A stretch of DNA of 64,000 nucleotides from Vicingaceae bacterium (GTDB lineage: Bacteria; Bacteroidota; Bacteroidia; Flavobacteriales_E; Vicingaceae). The translations under genes and the position numbers were made by a program. The notes under the pieces are model-generated. The model searched no databases and was not told the origin of the DNA. It saw nothing but the letters and a program-made list of their open reading frames with translations. Positions 17,462 through 26,529 of the stretch are shown in pieces. The number at the start of each line of letters is the position of its first letter. Within the stretch, counting starts at the first letter, position 1. The stretch covers positions 62,001 to 126,000 of the forward strand of contig JAGYIE010000001.1 of NCBI GenBank assembly GCA_018402765.1, given 5' to 3'.

Positions 17462-18277
17462 TTAATAGAAATTAGTGGTATCTTTTTTCCAATAAAGTAT
17501 TAGAAAAAATCCAAAAAGCATTCCACCTAGGTGGGCAAAATGGGCTACATTATCTCCTGGATTATTACTTATTCCTGAATATAATTCAATAGCTCCGTAG
17601 ATAATTACGAAGTATTTAGCCTTAATTGGAATAGGCGGAATAAGGAGCATAAGCTGCGTATTTGGAAATAACATACCAAAGGCCAATAAAATACCAAATA
17701 CAGATCCTGATGCTCCGACAGTAGGCACATCTCTAGTTATTACTAACATCTGTTGTGCTTTTTCGATTGTTGCTGCTATGTATTCATTGTTTTGAGCATT
17801 CTCTGTAAACTCTGCTATAAACTGCATGTAATTACCACCGCCGCCATAGCTATCTAAAAATAACTCAAAATTGGAGGGAGTTGGATTCTGGACATAATAA
17901 TTAACAGCCTCTTCCATCCCACTAAGCGCATACGTTTGAACTAGCATGTTGATTATTGCTGCACCAATCCCTGTTACCATATAATAAAGCAAGAATCGCT
18001 TTGGACCCCAAAAGGTTTCCAATACTTTTCCGAACATGTATAAAGCAAACATATTAAAAAATAGGTGTGTAAACCCTCCATGCATAAACATGTATGTAAC
18101 CAATTGGTATGGTTTAAAATCAGGGCTAGAGTAGTGGTGAATTCCTAAAAAATTAGTTAGGTCAAAACCTCTACTTTCCATAACCATCGTTGCTAAAAGC
18201 ATGATTACGTTTATAATCAGTAAGTTTTTAACCACTTCAGGTATATTACTTAAAAATGATTGTCGTTGAAAATTCAT
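17462..18277 (-). CDS. Rhomboid-family intramembrane serine protease
   Basis: A 271-residue membrane protein. Catalytic S190 lies in GASGS and H249 in HFAHLGG; the HLFFNM motif is at about 71-76. A polar insertion of about 60 residues (120-180) between membrane helices is longer than in simple rhomboids and probably faces the periplasm. It overlaps the mutL stop codon by ATGA and is followed directly by another rhomboid gene, so a tandem pair is co-expressed with mutL. Confidence 0.92.
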   Translation of the reverse strand: MNFQRQSFLSNIPEVVKNLLIINVIMLLATMVMESRGFDLTNFLGIHHYSSPDFKPYQLVTYMFMHGGFTHLFFNMFALYMFGKVLETFWGPKRFLLYYMVTGIGAAIINMLVQTYALSGMEEAVNYYVQNPTPSNFELFLDSYGGGGNYMQFIAEFTENAQNNEYIAATIEKAQQMLVITRDVPTVGASGSVFGILLAFGMLFPNTQLMLLIPPIPIKAKYFVIIYGAIELYSGISNNPGDNVAHFAHLGGMLFGFFLILYWKKDTTNFY

Positions 18278-20133
18278 AAGCGTTGGAATCGTTTATCTAG
18301 TTCGTCAATACTATACGTTATAACGATTGGTTTTCCATTCGGTAATGTATTGGGGCTTTCACATGCAAAGAGCTCATCAATAAGATTTTGCATTTCTTCC
18401 TCATGAAGTGTTTTGCCTCTTTTAATCGCTGTGTTGTGGGCTAAAGAACGAGCTAAGCTCTCCAACTTACCCATTTTTAAATCATCACTGTTCAATTTGA
18501 ATTGATCTAATAATTTCTCTAATAAATCAGTTAAGTTATTGTCAGTAAGCTCGAAAGGTACTGCATTTACTACAAATGTATTTTTACCGAATTCATTAAT
18601 TTCAAATCCCAATAGATTTATTTCATCTATTAACCCATGCATTAAGGCGAAGTCGTCGGGAGAAAATTCGACGGTTTCAGGAAACAAAAGCCGCTGGCTT
18701 GTGTGTTTCTTCTCATTAAGCGCTTTAATGAATCGTTCATAGAGAATTCGTTCATGAGCTCTAGCCTGATCAATTATGACTGCACCTGACTTAATTTGTG
18801 TTATTATATATCGCTGATGCAACTGAACCATTTTGTGGTTATGTTGGATAGCAGATTCGTCCCAATTTGAAGCAATTGTATTGGTAACTAATTCATTATT
18901 AATTACATTATATTTTGACTCATTTTCAAAATCTTGTTGCGAATAGAGTGCTTGCCAATTTGTATCAATCTTTTCCTTCTTAAAATCAAAATGCTCTCCT
19001 GTTGATGGCCTTGGAGGTTTTTGGGTTGTTTCAAAAGGATTGAAATTTGGATTTACTTCTATAGTTGGTATTCTTACTCGATCAGGAGCTACATGAGATG
19101 CATTAAAACTAGTTTCTTGCTCGAAGTCAAGACTAGGAGCAATATTGTACTTTCCCAAAGCTTGTTTTACTGAAGTTCTTATAATCGCATATATCGACCT
19201 TTCGTCTTCAAATTTAATTTCAGTCTTTGTAGGATGAATATTGATATCAATTCGGGAAGGATCAATTTCTAATTTTAGAAAATAGGAGGGATGCTGATCT
19301 TTTGTAATTAATTCATCAAAAGCGTGTTGAATAGCATGATTTAAATATGGACTTTTGATGAAACGGTTATTTACAAAAAAATACTGCTCCCCTCGAGTTT
19401 TCTTTGCAAATTCAGGCTTTCCTACAAATCCACTAATGCTAACAATGTCAGTAACTTCTTCTACAGGAACTAGTCGTTGGTTGTATTTATCACCGAACAT
19501 ACTAACTATACGTTGTCTGAAACTTCCTTTTTGTAAGTTAAACAATTCATTACTTTCAGAATACATTTTAAATGCAATCTCAGGATGTACCATTGCAACA
19601 CGGTAAAACTCTTCAATAATGTGTTTTGTTTCAACAGGATTTCCCTTAAGAAAATTTCTCCTAGCGGGAACATTAAAGAAAAGGTTTTTAATACTTAAAC
19701 TTGAACCAACAGCTGTTGAACAAGGTTCTTGTGAGTTAACTTCACTGCCTTCAATTATAATGTGTGTACCAAGGTCTTGATCCTCTTGTTTACTTTTTAA
19801 TTCAACCTGGCTAATCGCGGCAATAGAGGCTAATGCTTCGCCTCTAAACCCCATCGTCTTTAGTGAAAACAAATCATCGGCAGACTTTATTTTCGATGTT
19901 GCATGACGTTCAAATGCCATTCTAGCATCCGTCATGCTCATTCCTTTTCCATTATCTATTACTTGAATTAATGTTTTACCTGCATTCTTGATAATTAAGG
20001 AAATTTCTTTTGCATTTGCATCAATAGCATTTTCAAGTAACTCTTTCACTGCTGAGGCAGGACGTTGGACAACTTCTCCTGCAGCTATTTGATTAGCAAC
20101 GGAGTCGGGAAGAAGTTGTATGATGTCTGACAT
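18274..20133 (-). CDS. mutL: DNA mismatch repair protein MutL
   Basis: A 619-residue protein. The N-terminal GHKL ATPase domain has ELLENAIDANAKEI (about 31-44), DNGKGM near 60 and GFRGEALASI near 96. A disordered linker spans about 340-430 and a C-terminal dimerisation domain follows. An endonuclease-type motif is present as DQARAHERILYE, so the His of the textbook DQHA(X)2E(X)4E motif is replaced while the Asp and both Glu are kept; the late zinc-site segment is CESPNTLPNGKP. MutL couples MutS recognition to strand incision. Confidence 0.97.
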   Translation of the reverse strand: MSDIIQLLPDSVANQIAAGEVVQRPASAVKELLENAIDANAKEISLIIKNAGKTLIQVIDNGKGMSMTDARMAFERHATSKIKSADDLFSLKTMGFRGEALASIAAISQVELKSKQEDQDLGTHIIIEGSEVNSQEPCSTAVGSSLSIKNLFFNVPARRNFLKGNPVETKHIIEEFYRVAMVHPEIAFKMYSESNELFNLQKGSFRQRIVSMFGDKYNQRLVPVEEVTDIVSISGFVGKPEFAKKTRGEQYFFVNNRFIKSPYLNHAIQHAFDELITKDQHPSYFLKLEIDPSRIDINIHPTKTEIKFEDERSIYAIIRTSVKQALGKYNIAPSLDFEQETSFNASHVAPDRVRIPTIEVNPNFNPFETTQKPPRPSTGEHFDFKKEKIDTNWQALYSQQDFENESKYNVINNELVTNTIASNWDESAIQHNHKMVQLHQRYIITQIKSGAVIIDQARAHERILYERFIKALNEKKHTSQRLLFPETVEFSPDDFALMHGLIDEINLLGFEINEFGKNTFVVNAVPFELTDNNLTDLLEKLLDQFKLNSDDLKMGKLESLARSLAHNTAIKRGKTLHEEEMQNLIDELFACESPNTLPNGKPIVITYSIDELDKRFQRL

Positions 20134-20234
20134 GTATTTCTTATGTAAAGGAAAAATTGATACGATTAGACAAAAGTAATAAAATGAATAGGCAAAAATT
20201 GTCCTAATGGGTATAAAAGTAATCGATTACTAAC

Positions 20235-20534
20235 TTACTTTAACACCAAATATACAAGACCAAAGAGTATAGCTAAAATGATTAATATGCGGCTATTGGA
20301 TTTCTTTGAGAAGCTAGAAATGTTCTTATTACCTTTCCATTGTTGTTTTAGTGCACCTCTTAGATGTAAAGAGTTATACTCAGTTATTTTACCATTCTCT
20401 CTATCTAACTCAGCTTTAATCCGAGCTTTTCGCTCCTTCATTGCTTCCTTAGACTCGTTATAGTATCTTGGAGAAAACTCAAACTGCTTGGGTTGTCTAC
20501 TTTTAAAAAATGATGGTAATCTCATCCCTGCCAT
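20235..20534 (-). CDS. Small conserved-looking membrane-tail protein
   Basis: A 99-residue protein; an ATG three codons downstream is an alternative start. It has a basic N-terminal part with FEFSPRYYNESKEAMKER, a charged middle and a single hydrophobic C-terminal helix (about 80-98), so it looks tail-anchored. Short proteins with the same PRYY motif occur upstream of mutL in other Bacteroidota as I recall, sometimes with a misleading riboflavin synthase label; I do not support that function. Unknown role. Confidence 0.65.
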   Translation of the reverse strand: MAGMRLPSFFKSRQPKQFEFSPRYYNESKEAMKERKARIKAELDRENGKITEYNSLHLRGALKQQWKGNKNISSFSKKSNSRILIILAILFGLVYLVLK

Positions 20535-20651
20535 ACACCAAATTTACGAATTCTCTCTAACAAATATCTAGAACAGGAGTTCTCTTTTCGACTAAATGAT
20601 TTTGCTTTTAAAATAATTATTGGGTTTTAAAAAGTTGTTTTTTTAAGTGAA

Positions 20652-21116
20652 TTAAACCTTTAAGGCTCTGTCCATATAGCGCTTATCGTCTTTTGCTTTT
20701 AGGCTTTCTCGTTTATCATACATCTTTTTTCCCTTCGCTAAGGCAATCTGAATTTTTGCTAAACCTCTTGAATTTATATACATTTTTACGGGAATGATGG
20801 TTAAGCCCACATCATTCTTCTTTTTCGAAAGTTTCTCAAGCTCTCTTTTGTGAAGTAGTAGTTTTCTATCTCGCTTTGGTTCGTGGTTATTGTAGCTACC
20901 TTCTTTGTATTCAGAAATATGGATGTTTTTAATATATAGTTCTCCCTTTTTAAAAACACAATAGCCTTCTTTTATACTTGCTTTTGAATCTCGAATAGAT
21001 TTAATTTCGGTGCCCATTAATTGAAGTCCTGCTTCATACGTGTCAATGAACTCGTATTCAAAAGATGCTTTTTTATTTTTTATAGTAACATTTAAATCTT
21101 TCTTTTCTTTGGTCAT
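20652..21116 (-). CDS. smpB: SsrA-binding protein SmpB
   Basis: A 154-residue protein with the SmpB core: [19 protein letters not shown] with the GTEIKSIR motif near 35-42, NIHISEY near 64, [12 protein letters not shown] near 80 and a basic C-terminal tail [14 protein letters not shown], which enters the mRNA channel. It binds tmRNA and is essential for trans-translation. No ssrA gene was seen in this window. It lies 21 bp after the aminotransferase gene. Confidence 0.97.
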   Translation of the reverse strand: MTKEKKDLNVTIKNKKASFEYEFIDTYEAGLQLMGTEIKSIRDSKASIKEGYCVFKKGELYIKNIHISEYKEGSYNNHEPKRDRKLLLHKRELEKLSKKKNDVGLTIIPVKMYINSRGLAKIQIALAKGKKMYDKRESLKAKDDKRYMDRALKV

Positions 21117-21137
21117 ATCATTGCGAAATTAACTATT

Positions 21138-22328
21138 CTAATGAGTAGTTTTTTCAATTGCGGCTAAAATTATCGCGCAGCCTTTTTCTAAATCTTCATT
21201 CGAAATATTCAAAGGAGGTGCTAATCGAAAAGAATAAGCAGTAGACAAAAACCAAAAAGTAAGTAATCCATTGGCTAAACAATCATCAACTACTTTTTGC
21301 ACACGCTCCTCGGAATCAAGGTCTATAGCAAACATAAGCCCTTTATTTCGTACTTCTTTTATAAATGGATGCACGAGTAATGAGGTAATTTTTTCAGCTT
21401 TAGCCTGCACTTGATTAATTAAATTCTCTTTCCTTAATACTTTCAATCCTGCTGCTGCTGCTGCGCAAACTACTGGATGACCTCCAAATGTTGTAATATG
21501 TCCGAGCATTGGATTTTCACTTAACTGTTGCATCAATCCTTTTTTTGAAGCAAAACAGCCTATGGGCATACCTCCACCTAATGCTTTTCCCATTGTAATA
21601 ATGTCTGGTATAATGTTATAATGTTCAAACGCCATAAACTTTCCTGTGCGTCCTATCCCACACTGAATTTCATCTAATATGAGCATTGCACCAACTTCTG
21701 TACACTTATTCCTCAGCGCTTGCATGTAGTTATAAGCAGGAATTCTGACACCTGCATCCCCTTGTATAGTTTCTAATATAACACAAGCAGTATCTTTCGT
21801 AATTTTATTTAAATCTGTCAACTCATTTAACCGAATTCGGTCGATGTTTGGTAAAAGTGGCAGAAACGGTGCTTGCTTTACTTTATTTCCACTTACACTT
21901 AAGGCGCCGTGAGTGCTTCCATGATATGCCTTTTCAAATGCGATAATCTGTTGTCTATTTGTTACCCGTTTAGCTAATTTAAGTGCACCTTCTATAGCTT
22001 CTGTACCTGAGTTTACAAAGTAATAACTATCAATTTCTTTTGGTAAAACCAGTTTTAATTCTTCTCCTAATCTGGATTGCGCTTCTTGAATAAATTCGCC
22101 ATAAACCATTACATGCATGTGTTTTTCTACTTGGTCTATAACTGCTTTTTTAATGGCAGGATGCCCATGTCCTAGGCTACTTACTCCAATACCTGAGATG
22201 AAATCTAAAATAGCACGACCATCAGTAGTGTATATCGTAGAACCTTCGGCATGGCTAATTTCATAACCTAATGCAAATGGGGTCGTTTGGGCTAAATTAG
22301 TGTAAAATGTATCTTTACTTGTTGACAT
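21138..22328 (-). CDS. Class III (ornithine/acetylornithine-type) aminotransferase
   Basis: A 396-residue PLP enzyme. The PLP-contact motifs are NSGTEAIEGALKLAK at 106-120, LILDEIQCGIGRTG at 216-229 and the lysine K248 in TMGKALGGG. The family includes ArgD, RocD, GabT and LAT; the sequence alone does not settle the substrate, and there are no arginine genes next to it. It precedes smpB and may share its message. Confidence 0.9.
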   Translation of the reverse strand: MSTSKDTFYTNLAQTTPFALGYEISHAEGSTIYTTDGRAILDFISGIGVSSLGHGHPAIKKAVIDQVEKHMHVMVYGEFIQEAQSRLGEELKLVLPKEIDSYYFVNSGTEAIEGALKLAKRVTNRQQIIAFEKAYHGSTHGALSVSGNKVKQAPFLPLLPNIDRIRLNELTDLNKITKDTACVILETIQGDAGVRIPAYNYMQALRNKCTEVGAMLILDEIQCGIGRTGKFMAFEHYNIIPDIITMGKALGGGMPIGCFASKKGLMQQLSENPMLGHITTFGGHPVVCAAAAAGLKVLRKENLINQVQAKAEKITSLLVHPFIKEVRNKGLMFAIDLDSEERVQKVVDDCLANGLLTFWFLSTAYSFRLAPPLNISNEDLEKGCAIILAAIEKTTH

Positions 22329-22461
22329 CTATCAAAGGTAAGTGTATTTGATAAGTACTGTTTTATAAAAGGCTTAAATTTTAGATTATTCTGTAAATGG
22401 GTGAAATAAATAGAGCATGAACGATTAATGAACTAATTTAAATTACATTTTATTGAAATAT

Positions 22462-22505
22462 AAAAGCATTTACCATAAATCGTTAAGCTTTTGTTTAATG
22501 CTTTT
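22462..22505 (-). terminator. Possible terminator of the sigma-factor operon
   Basis: AAAAGCATT at 22462-22470 pairs with AATGCTTTT at 22497-22505 around a long loop. On the minus strand only a short T stretch follows, so it is weak. It lies 18 bp past the Spy-like gene stop codon. Confidence 0.4.
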
Positions 22506-22522
22506 TAAAGTTTATGCCTTTT

Positions 22523-23029
22523 TTAATTTGTGTGGCTAGGATGCATAGGTCGCTCATTTTCTCTCATTCCTTTTCCACCTTCATTTTTATCCCTTAACTT
22601 ATCAAGAAGCTCTTTTCTAAATTCTCTCTCAGCTTCATATAACTGAGCTACTTTTTTGATCGGAAGTACTGATTTAAATTTTGCAAGATATTCTTTATCA
22701 ATAGCTATTCCTTTTTCCTTTTGGGCGATATGTGCATTTAGCTCTTTTTCAATTTCTTCTTCTGATTTTTCAGAAAGCAATTGCTTTTCTCCTCGCAGAC
22801 TGCCTTTTTCTGATCTAAATTCTATTTTCGCATCCATCTCCATTTTTAAGAACTCTTGATAAATGGGTAAAAAATCAGACTCTTCTTGTTTTGTTAACCC
22901 TAATTTTTCTTTTACAAAGTTAACTTTGTATTCAAGCATTTTTTCAATTCTGTCAGCTCTTTTATCTTGTGCATTAGCACTAATTACTGTTGATATTGCA
23001 ATAAGTGCAATTAGGATTATCTTTTTCAT
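22523..23029 (-). CDS. Exported Spy/CpxP-like Gln/Glu/Lys-rich protein
   Basis: About 168 residues from the ATG at 23029; a longer frame starts inside the preceding gene. A signal peptide (MKKIILIALIAISTVISANAQ) is followed by an almost wholly helical charged region with KLGLTKQEESDFLPIYQEF, the pattern of Bacteroidota Spy-like periplasmic proteins. The tail is Arg/Glu/His rich. Spy/CpxP proteins act as periplasmic chaperones or stress-sensor partners; here that is inferred. It is the last gene of a sigma / anti-sigma operon, so it is a likely target or modulator of that system. Confidence 0.75.
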   Translation of the reverse strand: MKKIILIALIAISTVISANAQDKRADRIEKMLEYKVNFVKEKLGLTKQEESDFLPIYQEFLKMEMDAKIEFRSEKGSLRGEKQLLSEKSEEEIEKELNAHIAQKEKGIAIDKEYLAKFKSVLPIKKVAQLYEAEREFRKELLDKLRDKNEGGKGMRENERPMHPSHTN

Positions 23030-23051
23030 GTTTCGTGTATTTAATTGATAA

Positions 23052-23462
23052 TTATATTTCGATTTCAATATTCTCTTGTGTCATTAAGTATTCAATTATT
23101 TCATCCTCCGTCGGCTCATTTGTTACAGATGACCAATCTTCCATATATTCGAAAAGCAGCAATTCATTATATTCATCTATTTCGAAGTTAGATAAGTAGG
23201 TATATGCTTCTTCAGAGTTGATACTTTTTTCAGGTTTTGTTGAATCAGAAAACTGCAAAATAACTAGAACTAAAGCCACCATAATACTGCTTACTATAGT
23301 GAATCTACCTCTTAAGATTAAACTAATTTTTTCCCAAATGGTTATCTCATTTTCTTCACTATTTATTACATCTTGCAATTTTGATGGAAATTCTTCAAAG
23401 TATCCTTTTGGTACATCAAAAGAATGTAAACTTTTCTTATCTAATGGATTATTTGATTTCAT
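23052..23462 (-). CDS. Putative anti-sigma factor (single membrane helix)
   Basis: A 136-residue protein. An N-terminal cytoplasmic part carries the FDVPKGYFEEFPSKL motif seen in many Bacteroidota proteins encoded beside ECF sigma genes. One hydrophobic helix lies at about 54-71, and a Glu-rich periplasmic tail follows. No zinc-binding HxxxCxxC is present. Its position 33 bp after an ECF sigma gene suggests that it tethers and inhibits that sigma factor; this is inferred from context and topology. Confidence 0.65.
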   Translation of the reverse strand: MKSNNPLDKKSLHSFDVPKGYFEEFPSKLQDVINSEENEITIWEKISLILRGRFTIVSSIMVALVLVILQFSDSTKPEKSINSEEAYTYLSNFEIDEYNELLLFEYMEDWSSVTNEPTEDEIIEYLMTQENIEIEI

Positions 23463-23495
23463 CTTTGTTTATGGACTAGTTGAATTAACTAAGGT

Positions 23496-24047
23496 TTAAT
23501 CTTGTTTAATAAAAGTTTTAATTTTTTCTACTGCATAATAGTATGAAGCCTTTAATGCGCCAACTGAGGTACCTGTAATTTCAGCTATTTCTTCGTACTT
23601 TAATTCTTCAAAATACTTTAAATTAAATACCAATCGTTGTTTGTCAGGCAAGGTCAGTAGTGCTCTGTGAAATATTTTTTCCATTTCATCACCTGTAAAC
23701 AGTGGATCTTCTTCTAAGGTGTTTAAATACTTTTTTTCAACTTCTTCAAGTGAGATATTCATTCTTTTTTTCTTAGTATTTAGAAAGTCTATGCATACAT
23801 TGGAAGCAATTCTGAAAAGCCAAGTGTATAGTTGGCTTTCGCCTCTAAACAGCATAATGCCTTTCCAAGCTTTTATAAAGGTTTGTTGGAGTAGATCATC
23901 TGAGTCTTCATGAATCAAAACCATCTTTCTAATATGGAAGTATAATCGCTTTTGATATTTCCTTACCAATAAATTAAAGCCATAAGATTGACTCTCTTTA
24001 TTTTGACAAAGAGTAAGAAGTTCCTGATCGCTTAGGTATTTTTCCAA
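23496..24047 (-). CDS. ECF-type RNA polymerase sigma factor
   Basis: A 183-residue protein starting at a TTG codon; no upstream ATG is in frame. Region 2 shows FNLLVRKYQKRLYFHIRKM, DLLQQTFIKAWKG (2.2) and TWLFRIASNVCIDFLN (2.4). Region 4 shows LPDKQRLVFNLKYFEELKYEEIAEITGTSVGALKASYYYAVEK, a full sigma-4 helix-turn-helix. It directs RNA polymerase to a stress regulon, probably including its own operon with the putative anti-sigma and Spy-like genes. Confidence 0.95.
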   Translation of the reverse strand: MEKYLSDQELLTLCQNKESQSYGFNLLVRKYQKRLYFHIRKMVLIHEDSDDLLQQTFIKAWKGIMLFRGESQLYTWLFRIASNVCIDFLNTKKKRMNISLEEVEKKYLNTLEEDPLFTGDEMEKIFHRALLTLPDKQRLVFNLKYFEELKYEEIAEITGTSVGALKASYYYAVEKIKTFIKQD

Positions 24048-24072
24048 TTTACTTTGTTATTAGCCATTTAAC

Positions 24073-24108
24073 AAAAAAAGCCATTAATTCCTAAGAACCA
24101 ATGGCTTT
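24073..24108 (-). terminator. Terminator of the transketolase operon
   Basis: AAAGCCATT at 24077-24085 pairs with AATGGCTTT at 24100-24108. On the minus strand the second arm runs into seven T. It lies about 20 bp past the stop of the transketolase C-terminal subunit gene. Confidence 0.85.
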
Positions 24109-24127
24109 ATATCGTTAAAAGTGAGTT

Positions 24128-25081
24128 TTACTTACGTTTAATCACCTTTTCTGCAGATTGAACAATATTAGCCGCATCCAAACCATATTTGGTCATTAAT
24201 TCTTCTGGTGTTCCACTTTCTCCAAATGAGTCATTTACCGCTACATATTCCATAGGAGTAGGATTCTCTCTCGATAAGAGTTGTGCAATAGTATCTCCCA
24301 ATCCACCATGGCGCATATGCTCTTCAGCAGTAACAACGCATTTAGTTTTAGCTACAGAAGCTATGACTGCCTTGTCATCTAAAGGTTTAATGGTATGTAT
24401 ATTTATTACTTCAGCAGAAATCCCTTTTGCTTCTAATTCTTCAGCAGCTTTAAGTGCTTCCCAAACTAGGTGGCCAGTTGCGAAAATGCTAACATCTGAT
24501 CCTTCAATAAGCGTAATAGCTTTGCCGATTTCAAATTTCTCATTTTCCGGCATAAAAACTGGCACTTTTGGACGACCGAAACGCAAATAGACAGGTCCGT
24601 GATGTTCCGCAACAGCAATAGTTGCTGCTTTTGTTTGGTTATAGTCACAAGGGTTAATCACCGTCATTCCAGGTAACATTTTCATTAAACCAATATCTTC
24701 TAAAATTTGATGTGTGGCACCATCTTCTCCAAGAGTCAACCCTGCATGAGAAGCGGCTATCTTTACATTTTTATCACTATAAGCAACTGACTGTCTGATT
24801 TGATCATAAACACGACCTGTAGAGAAATTTGCAAATGTTCCTGTAAATGGAATTTTTCCACCAATGGTTAAACCTGCAGCTAAACCGATCATGTTTGCTT
24901 CAGCAATACCTGCTTGTATAAATCGATCAGGAAACTCATTTTTAAACGCATCCATTTTAAGTGAGCCTGTTAAATCTGCGCAAAGGGCCACTACGTTTTC
25001 ATTTTTCTTGCCTGCTTCTAATAATCCGTCTCCAAATCCTGAGCGGGTGTCTTTATTTCCTGTAGAAGTGTACTTTTTCAT
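24128..25081 (-). CDS. Transketolase, C-terminal subunit
   Basis: A 317-residue protein containing the pyrimidine-binding and C-terminal domains of transketolase: RFIQAGIAEANMIGLAAGL near 53, GLTLGEDGATHQ near 114 with the conserved His, and VITAEEHMRHGGLG near 245. It pairs with the N-terminal subunit encoded at 26530-27372 to transfer two-carbon units in the pentose phosphate pathway. Split transketolases are known in many bacteria; here a third gene lies between the halves, and all three run in the same direction. Confidence 0.93.
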   Translation of the reverse strand: MKKYTSTGNKDTRSGFGDGLLEAGKKNENVVALCADLTGSLKMDAFKNEFPDRFIQAGIAEANMIGLAAGLTIGGKIPFTGTFANFSTGRVYDQIRQSVAYSDKNVKIAASHAGLTLGEDGATHQILEDIGLMKMLPGMTVINPCDYNQTKAATIAVAEHHGPVYLRFGRPKVPVFMPENEKFEIGKAITLIEGSDVSIFATGHLVWEALKAAEELEAKGISAEVINIHTIKPLDDKAVIASVAKTKCVVTAEEHMRHGGLGDTIAQLLSRENPTPMEYVAVNDSFGESGTPEELMTKYGLDAANIVQSAEKVIKRK

Positions 25082-25088
25082 CGTTTGA

Positions 25089-26483
25089 TTAAAATTTAAC
25101 TTGGGTTGTTTGTCCTGAGGTTATCGTGAATGGTATTTCTTTTGTATATATAGATTGTTTTGCATTTACCGGGCGAAAAACCAATCGGTAACTTCCTGGT
25201 TGCAATACAATAGATTCTCTTACTGAGCTAGTATTTAGTGTAGTTACCAGTTCTAGTTGATCTGCTTTTTCCACAAAGATACTTCCGTAACCTTTTACGC
25301 CCGTTCCGATAGAGGCTACACCCGGCTGTGGAATCATTACTTTGGTAACATTGCTTTGGGCCACATTAACATCGGTTAATAAGATACGTGGTAAAGTCAT
25401 TATTTCTAAATCATATTTACCCACTAGGTATTTCTTTTCTTCATCAAAAGCATGGGCGTATAAGGTGGTCATTTCATCTTTCTTACGAACAATAGCTTGA
25501 AGTTTTTGATATTCATTAAACCCGTTCATCTGAAGTGTTAAACTGCCTTGAGCCGCATCTACTGCGATGTAGTTATGCGTTCCTGCAGTGAGTTCGATTC
25601 CTTTTTTCTCTACTGTCGGAGTAGTATGAACGACTAAGTCATACTTCCCTAAAGGGTCGATTGGAATAGTATCCGGATTTCCGCGACTATCGATAGTGTG
25701 CACAAAATTGTAACGAGGTACACCTGAAAAGGAATCATAGAAAGTCATTGCTACATTTGTTTCAGTTGGTTTGTTATAAATATCCAACAAATTAACTTGG
25801 GCTGTTGTATTGTTAAGCGCTTGAGAAATTACAATGTTTAAGACTTGCTTAAAGGTAGACTCATTGCGCGCATCATAAAAGTTACCGATACATTTAAAAG
25901 CATCCATAATACTTGGATCTAATCCTAAACCGATAACGAATGGTTTTAATATAACACCTTTTCGCTGAAGGGCTAAAGATACTGCACAAGGATCTCCATC
26001 ACATTCTTCAATTCCGTCTGTGATTAAAACGATAATGTTTCTGCAATCTGAGCAAGTTGGAAAATCATTTGCTGCTTGTTCTAATGAATAGGCGATAAGA
26101 GTTGTTCCCATTGGTCTAATTTCTCTTAGCTTACTAATAATTCTATTGTGATTATTTTTACCAAAAGGAACTTCCAATTTTGTGTCGGTGCAGCTTCGAT
26201 CACCTTGCACTACTCGATAGGTATGCCCGAAAGCACGCAAAGCAACTTCAACATTTTCGATACTTTTTAAGCTATCCACCATTTCACTTAGAAGGCGGGT
26301 GGCAACTTGCATTTTTTGTCCATTTTCCCATCGAGCATACATACTTTGTGAGCCATCAAGAACAAATAGGATACGTGTATTTTTAGGTATTTGCGCAGTG
26401 GTATTAAAAGGCACTAATAACGGAACTCCTAAAAGAATTGTAACTATTATTTTTTTCAGATAATTTGTAAAACTATTTTTCAT
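25089..26483 (-). CDS. Exported von Willebrand factor A (VWA) domain protein
   Basis: About 464 residues from the ATG at 26483 (a TTG 21 bp upstream is less likely). A signal peptide with a long hydrophobic core ends near ...NTTAQ. The VWA domain follows with the metal-site motif DGSQS and later RPMGTTLIAYSLEQAA and ITDGIEECDGDPC, so the MIDAS residues are in place. The second half is beta-rich repeats. Probably a periplasmic or surface protein binding other proteins through a divalent metal. It lies within the transketolase operon, 7 bp before the C-subunit gene. Confidence 0.85.
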   Translation of the reverse strand: MKNSFTNYLKKIIVTILLGVPLLVPFNTTAQIPKNTRILFVLDGSQSMYARWENGQKMQVATRLLSEMVDSLKSIENVEVALRAFGHTYRVVQGDRSCTDTKLEVPFGKNNHNRIISKLREIRPMGTTLIAYSLEQAANDFPTCSDCRNIIVLITDGIEECDGDPCAVSLALQRKGVILKPFVIGLGLDPSIMDAFKCIGNFYDARNESTFKQVLNIVISQALNNTTAQVNLLDIYNKPTETNVAMTFYDSFSGVPRYNFVHTIDSRGNPDTIPIDPLGKYDLVVHTTPTVEKKGIELTAGTHNYIAVDAAQGSLTLQMNGFNEYQKLQAIVRKKDEMTTLYAHAFDEEKKYLVGKYDLEIMTLPRILLTDVNVAQSNVTKVMIPQPGVASIGTGVKGYGSIFVEKADQLELVTTLNTSSVRESIVLQPGSYRLVFRPVNAKQSIYTKEIPFTITSGQTTQVKF

Positions 26484-26529
26484 GAGTTCTTTTAATCGGT
26501 TCAATGCCTTAAATCAACAACTGTGCCTC

